NCBI RefSeq assembly: GCF_029893965.1
Contig: NZ_JARXXP010000001.1
Location: 496,001-560,000, forward strand
Length of the DNA stretch: 64,000 nt
DNA from: Paenibacillus sp. PastM-3
Lineage (GTDB): Bacteria > Bacillota > Bacilli > Paenibacillales > Paenibacillaceae
Direction: 5' to 3'
A program made the translations under genes and the position numbers. The notes beneath the pieces are model-generated. The model saw nothing but the letters and a program-made list of their open reading frames with translations. It did no database searches and was not told where the DNA came from. Below are positions 53,256-61,920 of this stretch, piece after piece; within the stretch, counting starts at the first letter, position 1, and every line of letters begins with the position of its first letter.

Positions 53256-54410
53256 TTAATCCAACGCGGACAGGGAGACACGGTAAAGCTTGTCATCCTC
53301 CTCCTGAGGACTCCCCCGCCCGTCGGTATTATTGCTGACGAAATAAAGCATGCCATCTGCAATCAGCACATCACGGACCCGGCCATATCCGGTTACAACT
53401 TCCCGTTCCTCACCAGTTTCCAGATCAAATGCCAATATGGCACTGCCCCGTAAACCAGCTGCATACAGTCTGCCATCAGCATAAGCCATGCCGGACGGCG
53501 CCCAGGTCGTATCACTGCCTGATGTGAATAACGGCGTTACCATACCTTCCCGTTGTTCTTCCCCTTCGATAACCGGCCAGCCGTAGTTCAGACCTGGTTC
53601 AATTTCATTGATCTCATCATGACTGCGGTTGCCATGCTCACTTGCATACAATATACCGTCATCCGTCCAGGCCAGCCCCTGGGCATTCCGGTGACCGTAG
53701 CTGTAGACATAGGAATCTGCAAACGGATTATCCTCCGGCACTGACCCATCAAGGTTCAGCCGCAGAATTTTGCCGCCTAAACTTCCGCGCTCCTGGGCAA
53801 TCTCCGCTTCACCGGCATCACCTGCTGTGGCATACAGCTTGCCGTCGGGTCCGATCCCCAGCCTTCCGCCATGATGCACAGAGCCGCTGGGAATCCTGTC
53901 AAGCAGCAGCTCTTCTTCCTTCCAGATATCTTTATCCAGTCTAAGTGTTACGATGCGGTTAAACAGGCCCGATCCGTCATTATAAGTGTAATAGGCATAT
54001 GCCAGCCCGGACTCTGCAAAATCCGGTTTAAGCGCAAGTCCCAAGAGACCGGCCTCTGAAACGTCCGCCAGCTCCTTCTTCAGCTCAACCCGCTGCTTGA
54101 CGGCAGTCCCGTTGTCGATTTTCACGATGCTGCCGGTCCGTTCTGTTATATACAAGATGTCGCCGGCTTGGGCCATTGACCAGGGCACTTCAAGATTAGC
54201 GGCAAGGACCTCCGGTTCCGGTACTGCGTCTGTTTCAGGTGCAACTGTCTGTGCAGGCAGCGCTGAAGCCTGCGGAGCTGAAGCCGGAGGCTGTTCCTGA
54301 ACCGAATTCTCCTGCGCTGCCGGCGGGGACAGCGGCGGTTCATCTGCTGCGGACGAGCAACCGGCGGTTATAAAGGCTGTGAGCAACGATAATATACATA
54401 TTTTTTTCAA
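53256..54410 (-). CDS. PQQ-type sugar dehydrogenase lipoprotein
   Basis: A secreted, lipid-anchored protein of 384 aa of the glucose/sorbosone dehydrogenase (GSDH) family. The lipobox is ITAGCSS; a Pro/Ala/Glu-rich linker of about 50 residues follows, then a six-bladed propeller with the family blocks EVPWSMAQ, GLLGLALKPDF, HHGGRLGIGPDGKLY and YGHRNAQGLAW. The HH in HHGGRLG corresponds to the family's conserved active-site region, so oxidation of a sugar with PQQ is expected. The TTG start (54408-54410) has GAGGTG 7 nt before it. Whether PQQ is made or supplied is not shown. Confidence 0.9.
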   Translation of the reverse strand: MKKICILSLLTAFITAGCSSAADEPPLSPPAAQENSVQEQPPASAPQASALPAQTVAPETDAVPEPEVLAANLEVPWSMAQAGDILYITERTGSIVKIDNGTAVKQRVELKKELADVSEAGLLGLALKPDFAESGLAYAYYTYNDGSGLFNRIVTLRLDKDIWKEEELLLDRIPSGSVHHGGRLGIGPDGKLYATAGDAGEAEIAQERGSLGGKILRLNLDGSVPEDNPFADSYVYSYGHRNAQGLAWTDDGILYASEHGNRSHDEINEIEPGLNYGWPVIEGEEQREGMVTPLFTSGSDTTWAPSGMAYADGRLYAAGLRGSAILAFDLETGEEREVVTGYGRVRDVLIADGMLYFVSNNTDGRGSPQEEDDKLYRVSLSALD

Positions 54411-54526
54411 GATAATGCACCTCTGCTCTCCTGTTTGTGGGCTGCCTCCTGTCTGCTGTCTGCATATGTATTTATAAACGGATGCAGGAGCCCTAACTCA
54501 GGAACTCTTGCAGAGCTGCCGGCATT

Positions 54527-54883
54527 CTATTCTTCCAAAAGGATATCGCGCTGGCTTCTGGGAAGCTTGGCGACAACCAGGCTATAGGAATGGTCTATCA
54601 TGTCATAAATCTCAGCCAGTGATAAGGAACCGTCGACGATAACGGTATTCCAGTGCTTCTTGTTCATATGATAGCCCGGTTTGACGGCTTCGAGCTGCTC
54701 ACGCAGGTTCCCGGCAATAATAGGGTCGCATTTCAGATTGATCCGGAATTCCTCCGCCGTTCCTTTAAAGATCAGTGCAAACATTTTACCTCCGACTTTA
54801 ATCACTTCAGATTCAGGGCCAAAGGGTTGCTCCAACCCCGCGCCCCGCTTGCTCAGGCAGTACTCCGTAATCTTCTGTTTCAT
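54527..54883 (-). CDS. MmcQ/YjbR family protein
   Basis: A small DNA-binding-like protein of 118 aa (YjbR fold). The family pattern is clear: SKRGAGLEQPFGPESEVIKV, GGKMFALIF, INLKCDP, and PGYHMNKKHWNTVIVDGSL. Members have a double-wing fold related to DNA-binding proteins, but most have no known role. I chose ATG 54883 because AGAGG stands 7 nt before it; the longer frame would add 24 residues without support. It is divergent from the RNase J gene. Confidence 0.85.
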   Translation of the reverse strand: MKQKITEYCLSKRGAGLEQPFGPESEVIKVGGKMFALIFKGTAEEFRINLKCDPIIAGNLREQLEAVKPGYHMNKKHWNTVIVDGSLSLAEIYDMIDHSYSLVVAKLPRSQRDILLEE

Positions 54884-55037
54884 CTCAGTACCTCTCTCTT
54901 TAGCAGCATGCTGCTTAATGCTTCTAATTATAAGAACTGGCGTTCTGTCAGGCAAGCCCGGGAATTACGGGAGTAAGGATAATTATCAGCGCGGCTATAC
55001 ATAATACCAATAAACCTACAATAAGGAGGCACGTAAA

Positions 55038-56699
55038 ATGCCAGAGGACCGGCTTTGGATTGGAGCACTGGGCGGTGTAACGGAGATCGGCAAAAATATG
55101 TATTTCATTCAATACGGTGATGATATTATCGTGGTTGACTGCGGCTCCAAGTTCCCCGACGAAAGTCTGCTGGGTATTGACCTGATCATTCCTGATATTT
55201 CATATCTGCTGGCTCATCCAGATAAAGTGAAGGGACTGATCGTCACCCATGGCCATGAGGATCATATCGGAGGCATTCCGTATCTGCTGAAGCAGCTCAA
55301 TCTCCCGCTCTATGCCTCCAGTCTCACGCTCGGGTTAATTGAAAGCAAGCTTAAAGAACACGGGCTGCTTCGCCAGACCAGCCTGCACCGCATAGACTCG
55401 GAGTCTATTCTTGACTTTGGCAGCATTAAGGCGAGCTTTTTCAGAACCAACCACAGTATTCCGGATTGCCTTGGCGTTGTATTCGATACACCGGAAGGCA
55501 CCGTTGTCCATACTGGCGACTTCAAGTTTGATATGACTCCTGTCAACAGACAGTATCCGGACATACATAAAATGGCCGACATTGGCAAAAAAGGCGTTCG
55601 TTTTCTGCTCTCTGAGAGCACCAATGCCGAACGGCCCGGGTTCACTCCGTCTGAGAGACTGGTGGGGACACACATTGAAGAAGCATTTCAAAAAGCAGAC
55701 CGCAGAATCTTCATCTCCACCTTCGCCTCCAATGTCCACCGCCTGCAGCAGATCGTTGATGCCGCCAGCCTGACCGGACGAAAGCTCGCTCTGCTTGGAC
55801 GGAGCATGGTGAACGTAGTAGGCGTATCCCAGGAGCTGGGATATTTGAATGTGCCGGAAGGGATGCTGGTCGAGCCTGCAGAAGCGGCCAAGCTGCCGCC
55901 TCATGAGATTGCCGTCCTGTGTACGGGCAGCCAAGGTGAGCCTATGGCCGCTCTGTCCCGGCTGGCGAATTCCAGCAACCGGCAGATGGAGATCAGCGCG
56001 GGGGATACCGTGCTGCTCGCAGCCAATCCGATTCCCGGCAATGAACGCAATGTAGCCCGGATCATTGATAACCTGTACGTTCTGGGCGCCAAGGTTATCT
56101 ATGGTTCACGAAGTGAGCTGCATGTATCCGGACACGGCAGCCAGGAGGAGCTGAAGCTGATGCTGACACTGATGAAACCGGAATATTTCATCCCGATTCA
56201 CGGGGAATACCGGATGCTCCATCATCACCGCCTGCTGGCTGAGGCTGTCGGGGTTGAAGAGGACAAGATTTTCCTGCTGAAGAATGGCGAGCTGGTCGAA
56301 TCCGCCGGCGGCGTTGTCAGACAATCGGGCCGCGTTCCTGCAGGGCAAATCTATGTTGACGGGCTTGGCATCGGCGACATCGGCAACGTAGTTCTGCGGG
56401 ACCGCCGCCAGTTATCAGCAGACGGCATTCTGATCACGGTGATCACCCTGAGCCAGTCGGACGGACGGCTGCTGAATGAACCGGATACCATTTCCCGCGG
56501 ATTCATTTACGTCCGCAATTCGGACAAGCTGATTGAGGAGGTTAATCAACTGGTCATAGCCACCCTTGATAAACTGAACCAGTCTGACCTTGGCCAGTGG
56601 AATGTCATCAAACAGACGCTCAAAGAAGCCCTCGGGAAATTTCTGTACGAGAAAACCAAACGCCGTCCAATGATTCTGCCGATTATTATAGAAGTGTAG
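55038..56699 (+). CDS. Ribonuclease J
   Basis: A metallo-beta-lactamase/beta-CASP ribonuclease of 553 aa. The zinc motif is HGHEDHIGG, with further ligands in TNHSIPDCLG and HTGDFKFD. The beta-CASP part has STFASNVHRLQQI and the C-terminal HVSGHGSQEEL and PIHGEYRM. It acts as a 5'-3' exonuclease and endonuclease in mRNA decay and rRNA maturation. AAGGAGG precedes ATG 55038. It resembles B. subtilis RNase J1/J2; which paralogue is not certain, so no symbol is given. A single-gene unit ending in a hairpin. Confidence 0.93.
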   Translation: MPEDRLWIGALGGVTEIGKNMYFIQYGDDIIVVDCGSKFPDESLLGIDLIIPDISYLLAHPDKVKGLIVTHGHEDHIGGIPYLLKQLNLPLYASSLTLGLIESKLKEHGLLRQTSLHRIDSESILDFGSIKASFFRTNHSIPDCLGVVFDTPEGTVVHTGDFKFDMTPVNRQYPDIHKMADIGKKGVRFLLSESTNAERPGFTPSERLVGTHIEEAFQKADRRIFISTFASNVHRLQQIVDAASLTGRKLALLGRSMVNVVGVSQELGYLNVPEGMLVEPAEAAKLPPHEIAVLCTGSQGEPMAALSRLANSSNRQMEISAGDTVLLAANPIPGNERNVARIIDNLYVLGAKVIYGSRSELHVSGHGSQEELKLMLTLMKPEYFIPIHGEYRMLHHHRLLAEAVGVEEDKIFLLKNGELVESAGGVVRQSGRVPAGQIYVDGLGIGDIGNVVLRDRRQLSADGILITVITLSQSDGRLLNEPDTISRGFIYVRNSDKLIEEVNQLVIATLDKLNQSDLGQWNVIKQTLKEALGKFLYEKTKRRPMILPIIIEV

Positions 56700-56705
56700 T
56701 CTACA

Positions 56706-56733
56706 GAAGGCCCGCGGAATCCCGCGGGCCTTC
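56706..56733 (+). terminator. Hairpin after the RNase J gene
   Basis: GAAGGCCCGCGG (56706-56717) pairs perfectly with 56722-56733, 4-nt loop. The T tract is lacking (CAAAATGG), so termination may be weak or factor-aided. Confidence 0.55.
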
Positions 56734-56768
56734 AAAATGGTTGTCCTACCTCCTTCTTTTTCTGAATA

Positions 56769-56787
56769 GGCTAGTACTGGCTAGTAC
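56769..56787 (+). repeat. Direct repeat GGCTAGTAC in the LysE-gene leader
   Basis: GGCTAGTAC occurs twice with one base between (56769-56777, 56779-56787), just before the ribosome site of the LysE-family gene. The role is unknown. Confidence 0.4.
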
Positions 56788-56807
56788 CCTAAAAGGAGGA
56801 GAATATC

Positions 56808-57443
56808 ATTCATTCTTTTGTCTCGTACATGCTTCTGGGTTTATCCCTTTCCGCACCCATCGGACCCATAAATGCGGCTCAGCTGGACAAGGGTCTGCGC
56901 GGGGGATTTCTTCATGCCTGGTCACTCGGGCTTGGTGCCGTGAGTGCTGACATTATCTATATGCTGCTCGTCTATTTCGGCATGATTCATTTACTGGATG
57001 CACCTTTTGTTAAAGCCTTCTTGTGGCTGTTCGGCTTCTTTGTCCTTGTGTATACGGGCGTAGACGGAATCAGAAGCTCAAGGGAAACAGCAACGGCCAG
57101 TTTGAGAGGCGGCGGGGACACCTCCCTGTTCAGATCCTTTCTGTCCGGCTTCCTGATGTCCTTGTTTAACCCCTTGTCCATCCTGTTCTGGCTCGGAATT
57201 TACGGCTCTGTGCTGGCCAAAGCAGCCAGCGAATTCCCCATGCAGCAGCTGCTCATTTACAGCGGAGGGATTGTACTCGGCATCCTGCTGTGGGATTTCT
57301 CGATGGCTGCCGCTTCAAGCGTATTCCGCAGATTGCTGACTCCAGGTGTGCTGGGGGCTATTTCAGTTTTATCCGGCCTGTCGCTTATTGGGTTCGGCCT
57401 CTATTTCGGAGTGCAGGCTGCCCGGCTGCTATTCCTGCACTAA
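56808..57443 (+). CDS. LysE-family amino acid exporter, probable ATT start
   Basis: A membrane exporter of 211 aa (RhtB/LysE family) with six hydrophobic segments and the family block LSLSAPIGPINAAQ in the first. AGGAGG (56794-56799) stands 8 nt before ATT 56808; reading from that ATT gives IHSFVSYMLLGLSLSAP, the expected full N-terminus. The first ATG (56829) has no ribosome site nearby and would cut into the first membrane helix. An ATC three nt earlier is the other choice. The substrate is an amino acid by family. Its stop overlaps the APC gene's stop on the other strand. Confidence 0.8.
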   Translation: MHSFVSYMLLGLSLSAPIGPINAAQLDKGLRGGFLHAWSLGLGAVSADIIYMLLVYFGMIHLLDAPFVKAFLWLFGFFVLVYTGVDGIRSSRETATASLRGGGDTSLFRSFLSGFLMSLFNPLSILFWLGIYGSVLAKAASEFPMQQLLIYSGGIVLGILLWDFSMAAASSVFRRLLTPGVLGAISVLSGLSLIGFGLYFGVQAARLLFLH

Positions 57444-58885
57444 ACCTTGCTCTTGCGCAGCCGGATCCCCTTGATCCTGAATTCGGAGCCAGGGAGAGAC
57501 TGGTGCCAGCCCATTTCAACGCCCTGCTGTTCCTGTTCTTGCTCAGCTGAGGAAGTCTCCTTCTTTCGCCTCACACGCTGGACTATAAAGTCACTAAACG
57601 CGATTAGAGCAACAATCAGCAGGCTGATGTAGAATCCCGGTCGGCTTACTTTATGGAAAAGAGTGCCCATAACCGCAGCTCCGATCAGAATAAGTCCGCT
57701 CCAGCGCTTCAGTCCGCTTAGCTGGCCAGATTTAAGCAGCTTTCCTGAAGACAGCAGAATCCAGGACCAGTTATACAGGATCATGAGGCCGGCAGCCGTC
57801 GTGATGTATTCATATACACTGTCCGGCAGCCACAGCGACATCATTATGGCCCCGGTTAATCCGGCCGCAATCAGGCAGAGTGCAAGAAACGGATACTTGT
57901 CCTTCCATTTCTGCGCGAACATCCGCGGAGCATCCCCTTCCTGGGCCAGGGTAATCATCATGGAGGTAATCGCATACAGGGATGCCGTCATGGTCGAGAA
58001 GCCGGCAATAATCAGTACCCCGTTAAAGACATGAGGGACAAAAGGCAGCCGGTCGCTGCTCAGCGCCAGCATAAACGGGCTTTCTTTAGGATTAAACGCA
58101 CTAAGCGGAACCATAATGACGGCGAGACCGATGGATAGTACATAGACCGTTGCCAGCGACAGCAGCATGACCTTGCCGGCTTTGGGCGCTTCTTCGGGAT
58201 TCTCCAGCCTGTACGCCATAATGCCCAGCACTTCGATGCCGCCATAAGCATAGAAGGCAAAAATAAAAGCAGACCACAGGCCGATTCCTCCGGAAGGAAG
58301 CCAGCCCTTGAAGCCGTTAGGCATGTCGGGACTATACTTGGCGCCTCCAATCCATCCGGCCAGAAAAGCCGCTGCCAGTATCAGAAACATCAGAATCGCT
58401 GACACTTTGATAACAGCCAGCACATTTTCCACCTGGTCAAACCCCTTGTTGCCAAAAAAGACTATGAGAAGACTGAGTACCGCATATCCCGCTGCGAACG
58501 TCCACATCGGCACCGCCGGGAACCAGAACCGGGAGAAAATGGACAGCGCCGTTAGCTGGCTCCCCATAATCAGCAGCTCGGAGAACCAGTATACCCAGCC
58601 GCTGCCGAATCCGGCCCAGCTCCCGAATGCCTTTTTGGCATAGGACCGAAAGGAGCCCTGTTCAGGATGCTGGGCAGTCATTTGCGCCAATGCATCAAAG
58701 ACTACATATGTACCGGCAGCTGCCAGCAAATAAACGAGCAGCACGGCCGGGCCTCCAATGGAAATGGCCAGTCCTGAGCCGAGAAAATAACCTGTGCCGA
58801 TCGTTCCGGCAACCCCAAGCATACTTAACTGCCACCATTTCAGTTTCTTCTGTTGTGCATTATCCTTGCCCGAAGCCTGATTCAT
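57440..58885 (-). CDS. APC-superfamily amino acid permease
   Basis: An amino acid permease of 481 aa with 12 membrane segments. The first-helix glycine motif is clear (GVAGTIGTGYFLGSG), as is the GxxAFGSWAGFGSGWVYWF block. It is of the AAT/amino acid permease type that couples uptake to protons. I chose ATG 58885 because GAGGA stands 8 nt upstream; a longer frame adds 15 basic residues of low support. The C-terminus (RRKKETSSAEQEQEQQG) is a charged cytoplasmic tail. The transported amino acid is not readable. Confidence 0.9.
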   Translation of the reverse strand: MNQASGKDNAQQKKLKWWQLSMLGVAGTIGTGYFLGSGLAISIGGPAVLLVYLLAAAGTYVVFDALAQMTAQHPEQGSFRSYAKKAFGSWAGFGSGWVYWFSELLIMGSQLTALSIFSRFWFPAVPMWTFAAGYAVLSLLIVFFGNKGFDQVENVLAVIKVSAILMFLILAAAFLAGWIGGAKYSPDMPNGFKGWLPSGGIGLWSAFIFAFYAYGGIEVLGIMAYRLENPEEAPKAGKVMLLSLATVYVLSIGLAVIMVPLSAFNPKESPFMLALSSDRLPFVPHVFNGVLIIAGFSTMTASLYAITSMMITLAQEGDAPRMFAQKWKDKYPFLALCLIAAGLTGAIMMSLWLPDSVYEYITTAAGLMILYNWSWILLSSGKLLKSGQLSGLKRWSGLILIGAAVMGTLFHKVSRPGFYISLLIVALIAFSDFIVQRVRRKKETSSAEQEQEQQGVEMGWHQSLPGSEFRIKGIRLRKSKV

Positions 58886-58973
58886 GAATACCGTCCTCGT
58901 TTTCTCTTTAGAATTTGAGCGTTTCTTCAAATTCTAGAGTTCCCGTTCAGAGGCACATTCATGAAACCAATTA

Positions 58974-59207
58974 TTATCCTTTAGGCGGATAAGGATCATT
59001 TCCGTAGCTGACCGAGTCTGAAATCTTGCCGTCTTTATTATGGATTTTCAGCTCCGTACGGGCTTTCTTCGCTTCCTCACGGCCGGCCTGCTCGGCCTCC
59101 TCTTTGGTTCGGTGATGGCTGAGCTTCCCGCCCCCGGCTGACTGAATATCCCAGCCTCCGTTAGGATTCGGTGTAGTATGAATGTTGTGTTTGCGCTGAT
59201 CTGCCAC
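58974..59207 (-). CDS. DUF2188-like small protein
   Basis: A soluble protein of 77 aa. The sequence NIHTTPNPNGGWDIQSAGGG then LSHHRTKEEAEQAGREEAKK is the common DUF2188 pattern (a short beta hairpin followed by a charged helix). The end (ISDSVSYGNDPYPPKG) is typical of this family too. The GTG start (59205-59207) has AAAGGAGG 7 nt upstream; a longer frame reaches into that ribosome site. No role is known. Confidence 0.85.
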   Translation of the reverse strand: MADQRKHNIHTTPNPNGGWDIQSAGGGKLSHHRTKEEAEQAGREEAKKARTELKIHNKDGKISDSVSYGNDPYPPKG

Positions 59208-59309
59208 TTGAAATCCTCCTTTGCTGATAAGTCTGCCAATCATTAACCGTATAAGGTCACCGGCAATCAGAGTCTGTGAAGTTCAAATAGCATCGCTTTA
59301 CAATACAAA

Positions 59310-59335
59310 AGCCGCGCTATTGCGCGGCTGCTCTT
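59310..59335. terminator. Terminator after the nitroreductase gene
   Basis: AGCCGCGC (59310-59317) pairs with GCGCGGCT (59322-59329), loop of 4 nt. On the minus strand TTTTG follows; on the plus strand GCTCTTTTT. It can work both ways. Confidence 0.75.
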
Positions 59336-59336
59336 T

Positions 59337-59822
59337 TTAAGGGCGGTAAGTGATTTTGGAGGTGACAGGCGTTCTCTGCTTGAGCTGCGGAAGTTCATCC
59401 GGATAGCCTATGCCAAAAACACCGATTACATCGTAATCCTCCGGTACACCGATAATAAGACGGTTATGAGGAAGAGCACCTAATGAGGCCCAATAGGCAC
59501 CTGCGCCTGCCTCATGTGCGGCCAGCAGAAAATTCTGGGCAAAACAGGAGACCGCCATAACGTTCTCGTCACGCTCAAACGGGGTTGCAGCTGATTTGGA
59601 TAATAACGCAAGGACAACCGGCGCTCCGCCAAAGTCCGTCTTATGCTTCAGCTCTGCCCTTGTTTCCGCTCCGATGATTACAATCTCCCACGGTTCATTC
59701 ATCCGGTGGTTCGGCGCATAGCTCGCAGCCTCAAGCCAGGATAACAGGTCTGCTTCGCTGACAGGATCCGGCTTGAACTGCTTGACACTTCTCCGGGTTT
59801 TGATGACATCCACGATACTCAT
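59337..59822 (-). CDS. Nitroreductase-family protein
   Basis: An FMN-dependent oxidoreductase of 161 aa. The family start VDVIKTRRSVKQFKPDPVSE has the FMN-phosphate RRS, and APNHRMNEPWEIVIIG and GAYWASLGALPHN are further blocks. It is smaller than many relatives (about 200 aa). These enzymes reduce nitro compounds, quinones or other acceptors with NAD(P)H. It lies 27 nt downstream of the FAD oxidoreductase gene on the same strand, and may be co-transcribed. Confidence 0.88.
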   Translation of the reverse strand: MSIVDVIKTRRSVKQFKPDPVSEADLLSWLEAASYAPNHRMNEPWEIVIIGAETRAELKHKTDFGGAPVVLALLSKSAATPFERDENVMAVSCFAQNFLLAAHEAGAGAYWASLGALPHNRLIIGVPEDYDVIGVFGIGYPDELPQLKQRTPVTSKITYRP

Positions 59823-59849
59823 TGCTTAATCCCCTTCCTTGTTGTCGTT

Positions 59850-60980
59850 CTAAATCTGTTGCTCTATGGCTTTGCCAAGATCATAATCCAGCAGCTCTAT
59901 GTCCGGGTTAAGTCCCAGTGCCAGCTTCGCCAGCTGGCTTCCGATAAACGGCCCCATCGTTAATCCTGAGGCTCCGAGCCCGTTGGCAGCAAGCAGTCCT
60001 TCCCAGCCCGGCACTGCACCGATCACCGGGAGAAAGCCGGGGGTGAACGGACGGAAGCCTACCCGTGCCTCTTGAACTGTACTGTCTGCCAGTCCGGGAG
60101 CCAGCTCCAGCCCTTTGTTAAGAACCTCCTGTATCCCGCCGGCTGTTACGCTTGTATCATAGCCTTCAATATCGTTTTCGTGTGTTGCTCCAATCACGAT
60201 CCTGCCCCCGTCAAAGGACAGGAGGTACTGATCCGTAGGCGGGATAACTACGGGCCAGGAGCCTGTATCCGCTTGGTCCGCTACCTTTAGGTGCATGATC
60301 TGGCCCTTCTGATAGCTCACCTTAAGCCTGATACCGAGCGGCAGCATCAGCGGCCCTGCCCACGCTCCGGCACAGACGATTACAGTATCTGCGGCGAAAA
60401 TCTGCCCGTCAGCGACCGCTCCCGTAACACGGTTTTCGGTAAATTGCAGAGACGCATCCCCGTTCAGCAGCCGGGCTCCGCTGCGCAGGGCAGACCGCAG
60501 CAGCGCATCGCGCAATGCCCGGCCGTCCACCCGCGCAGCGCCGCTGACCTGCAGGGAATGATAACCTTCAGCCAGCAGCGGAACCTGTTCACGTGTCTGC
60601 TGCCCAGTCAGCATGTTTAATTCGCCAATCTCCGGCGCATCCTCCAGCCGCTTTCTTGCACGCTCTTCCTGTTGCTTGAGCTTGTCCGTGTCCACATGGA
60701 CACTAAGCGCACCCACCCGGGCATACCCGGTTTCGGTTTCCCCCTCCTGCTCAAGCTCGCTGATCAAACCGGGGTAAAAGCGGGCTCCCGCTCTGGCCAG
60801 CCTGTACCAGGCCTGATTACGCCGCTGTGATAGCCAGGGGCAGATGATCCCGGCAGCGGCATCTGTGGCCTGCCCCGGGTCCTTACGGTCGATAATCAGC
60901 ACCTCTGCCCCCAGCTTCGCCAGCTGATATGCCGTTGAAGCACCTAGAATTCCTGCGCCGATGACGATGACTTTTCTCAT
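59850..60980 (-). CDS. FAD-dependent amine/amino-acid oxidoreductase (DadA-like)
   Basis: A DAO-family flavoenzyme of 376 aa. The dinucleotide site VIGAGILGASTAYQLAKLGA is at the N-terminus, ADTVIVCAGAWAG is the second FAD contact, and GFRPFTPGFLPVIG and NGLGASGLTMGPFIG close the fold. Likely substrates are D-amino acids, glycine or another secondary amine. It stands downstream of an amidohydrolase gene (44 nt) and upstream of the nitroreductase gene, in a probable operon. Which amine is oxidised cannot be said. Confidence 0.88.
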   Translation of the reverse strand: MRKVIVIGAGILGASTAYQLAKLGAEVLIIDRKDPGQATDAAAGIICPWLSQRRNQAWYRLARAGARFYPGLISELEQEGETETGYARVGALSVHVDTDKLKQQEERARKRLEDAPEIGELNMLTGQQTREQVPLLAEGYHSLQVSGAARVDGRALRDALLRSALRSGARLLNGDASLQFTENRVTGAVADGQIFAADTVIVCAGAWAGPLMLPLGIRLKVSYQKGQIMHLKVADQADTGSWPVVIPPTDQYLLSFDGGRIVIGATHENDIEGYDTSVTAGGIQEVLNKGLELAPGLADSTVQEARVGFRPFTPGFLPVIGAVPGWEGLLAANGLGASGLTMGPFIGSQLAKLALGLNPDIELLDYDLGKAIEQQI

Positions 60981-61024
60981 GATGACTTTCCTCTCCCTGG
61001 CAGACTCTCCATAGAACTGCCGGA

Positions 61025-61894
61025 TTATTTCAGTTTGTGGATCAGCTGCTCCAGCTTGGGAAAAACCCGCAGCGCATTTTTGTAGAAGACATCTTCCCAG
61101 TGTACTTCAGGAATGAGGTGTTTCACAAATGTAATATAGGCCTCCAGCGGAATAAGCGGCCAGTCGGTACCGAATACCAGCCGGTCATATTTCTCGGCAA
61201 AAACAATGGCGCGGCGGAAATGATCGGTATACGTCTGCTCGCCCAGCAGCCTGTTTACCTTGGCAGAATCACCGACAATCCAGCCGGACAGGTCGCTGTA
61301 CAGGTTCGGATTTTTCTCCAGCAGTGCTGCGGTATCCATTACCCAGGGATCTCCAAGATGGCAGAGCATAAAAGTGAGCTCCCGGTGCTTCAGGAAGGTC
61401 TCCTCCATCGACAGCGGATGGGAATATTTAAGCAGCCCTTTATCCGCATAGGTAAGCCCTCCGTGAATGACGATGGGCATATTATATTGCGAAGCCAGCC
61501 TGTAGACAGGATCATAAATTTCGTCGCCGACATTGAAGTGATAGTAGCCCGCGTACAGCTTGATGCCTACAACATGCTCTTCGCGCAGAGACTGCTCCAG
61601 TGCTTCCAGCTGTCCGTCCAGGTGCAGTGTAAGCGGGTTAATGCCCACACAGGTATACAGATTGTCCGGCAGCGTATCCGCCAGATCAAGCCGCATCGGA
61701 TTGAGGGCCTCAGAATCAGGAAAAGCTCCCGGCAGTGTCTCCGTCACGCCCATTCCCACACCTGCTATGACACCGGATCGCCGGAATTCTGCGAGCAGCC
61801 CCTTTTCCGAATAATCAATATTTGCCAGCGCCTGGGCCGTTTCGTGAAAAGCTTCAATATTGGAATAATGGACATGTGCATCAATGATTTTCAT
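61025..61894 (-). CDS. Amidohydrolase-2 family metal hydrolase
   Basis: A TIM-barrel hydrolase or decarboxylase of 289 aa. The metal ligands are in IDAHVHYS (HxH), VIHGGLTYAD, LCHLGDPWV and FGTDWPLI. The lysine in VGIKLYAGYYHF may be a further ligand. The family covers ACMSD-type decarboxylases and hydrolases. It lies between the FAD oxidoreductase gene and a very large protein gene 26 nt upstream, and shares their direction. The substrate is unknown. Confidence 0.88.
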   Translation of the reverse strand: MKIIDAHVHYSNIEAFHETAQALANIDYSEKGLLAEFRRSGVIAGVGMGVTETLPGAFPDSEALNPMRLDLADTLPDNLYTCVGINPLTLHLDGQLEALEQSLREEHVVGIKLYAGYYHFNVGDEIYDPVYRLASQYNMPIVIHGGLTYADKGLLKYSHPLSMEETFLKHRELTFMLCHLGDPWVMDTAALLEKNPNLYSDLSGWIVGDSAKVNRLLGEQTYTDHFRRAIVFAEKYDRLVFGTDWPLIPLEAYITFVKHLIPEVHWEDVFYKNALRVFPKLEQLIHKLK

Positions 61895-61920
61895 AGATAA
61901 GATAAGTCCTTTCCTGGAAT

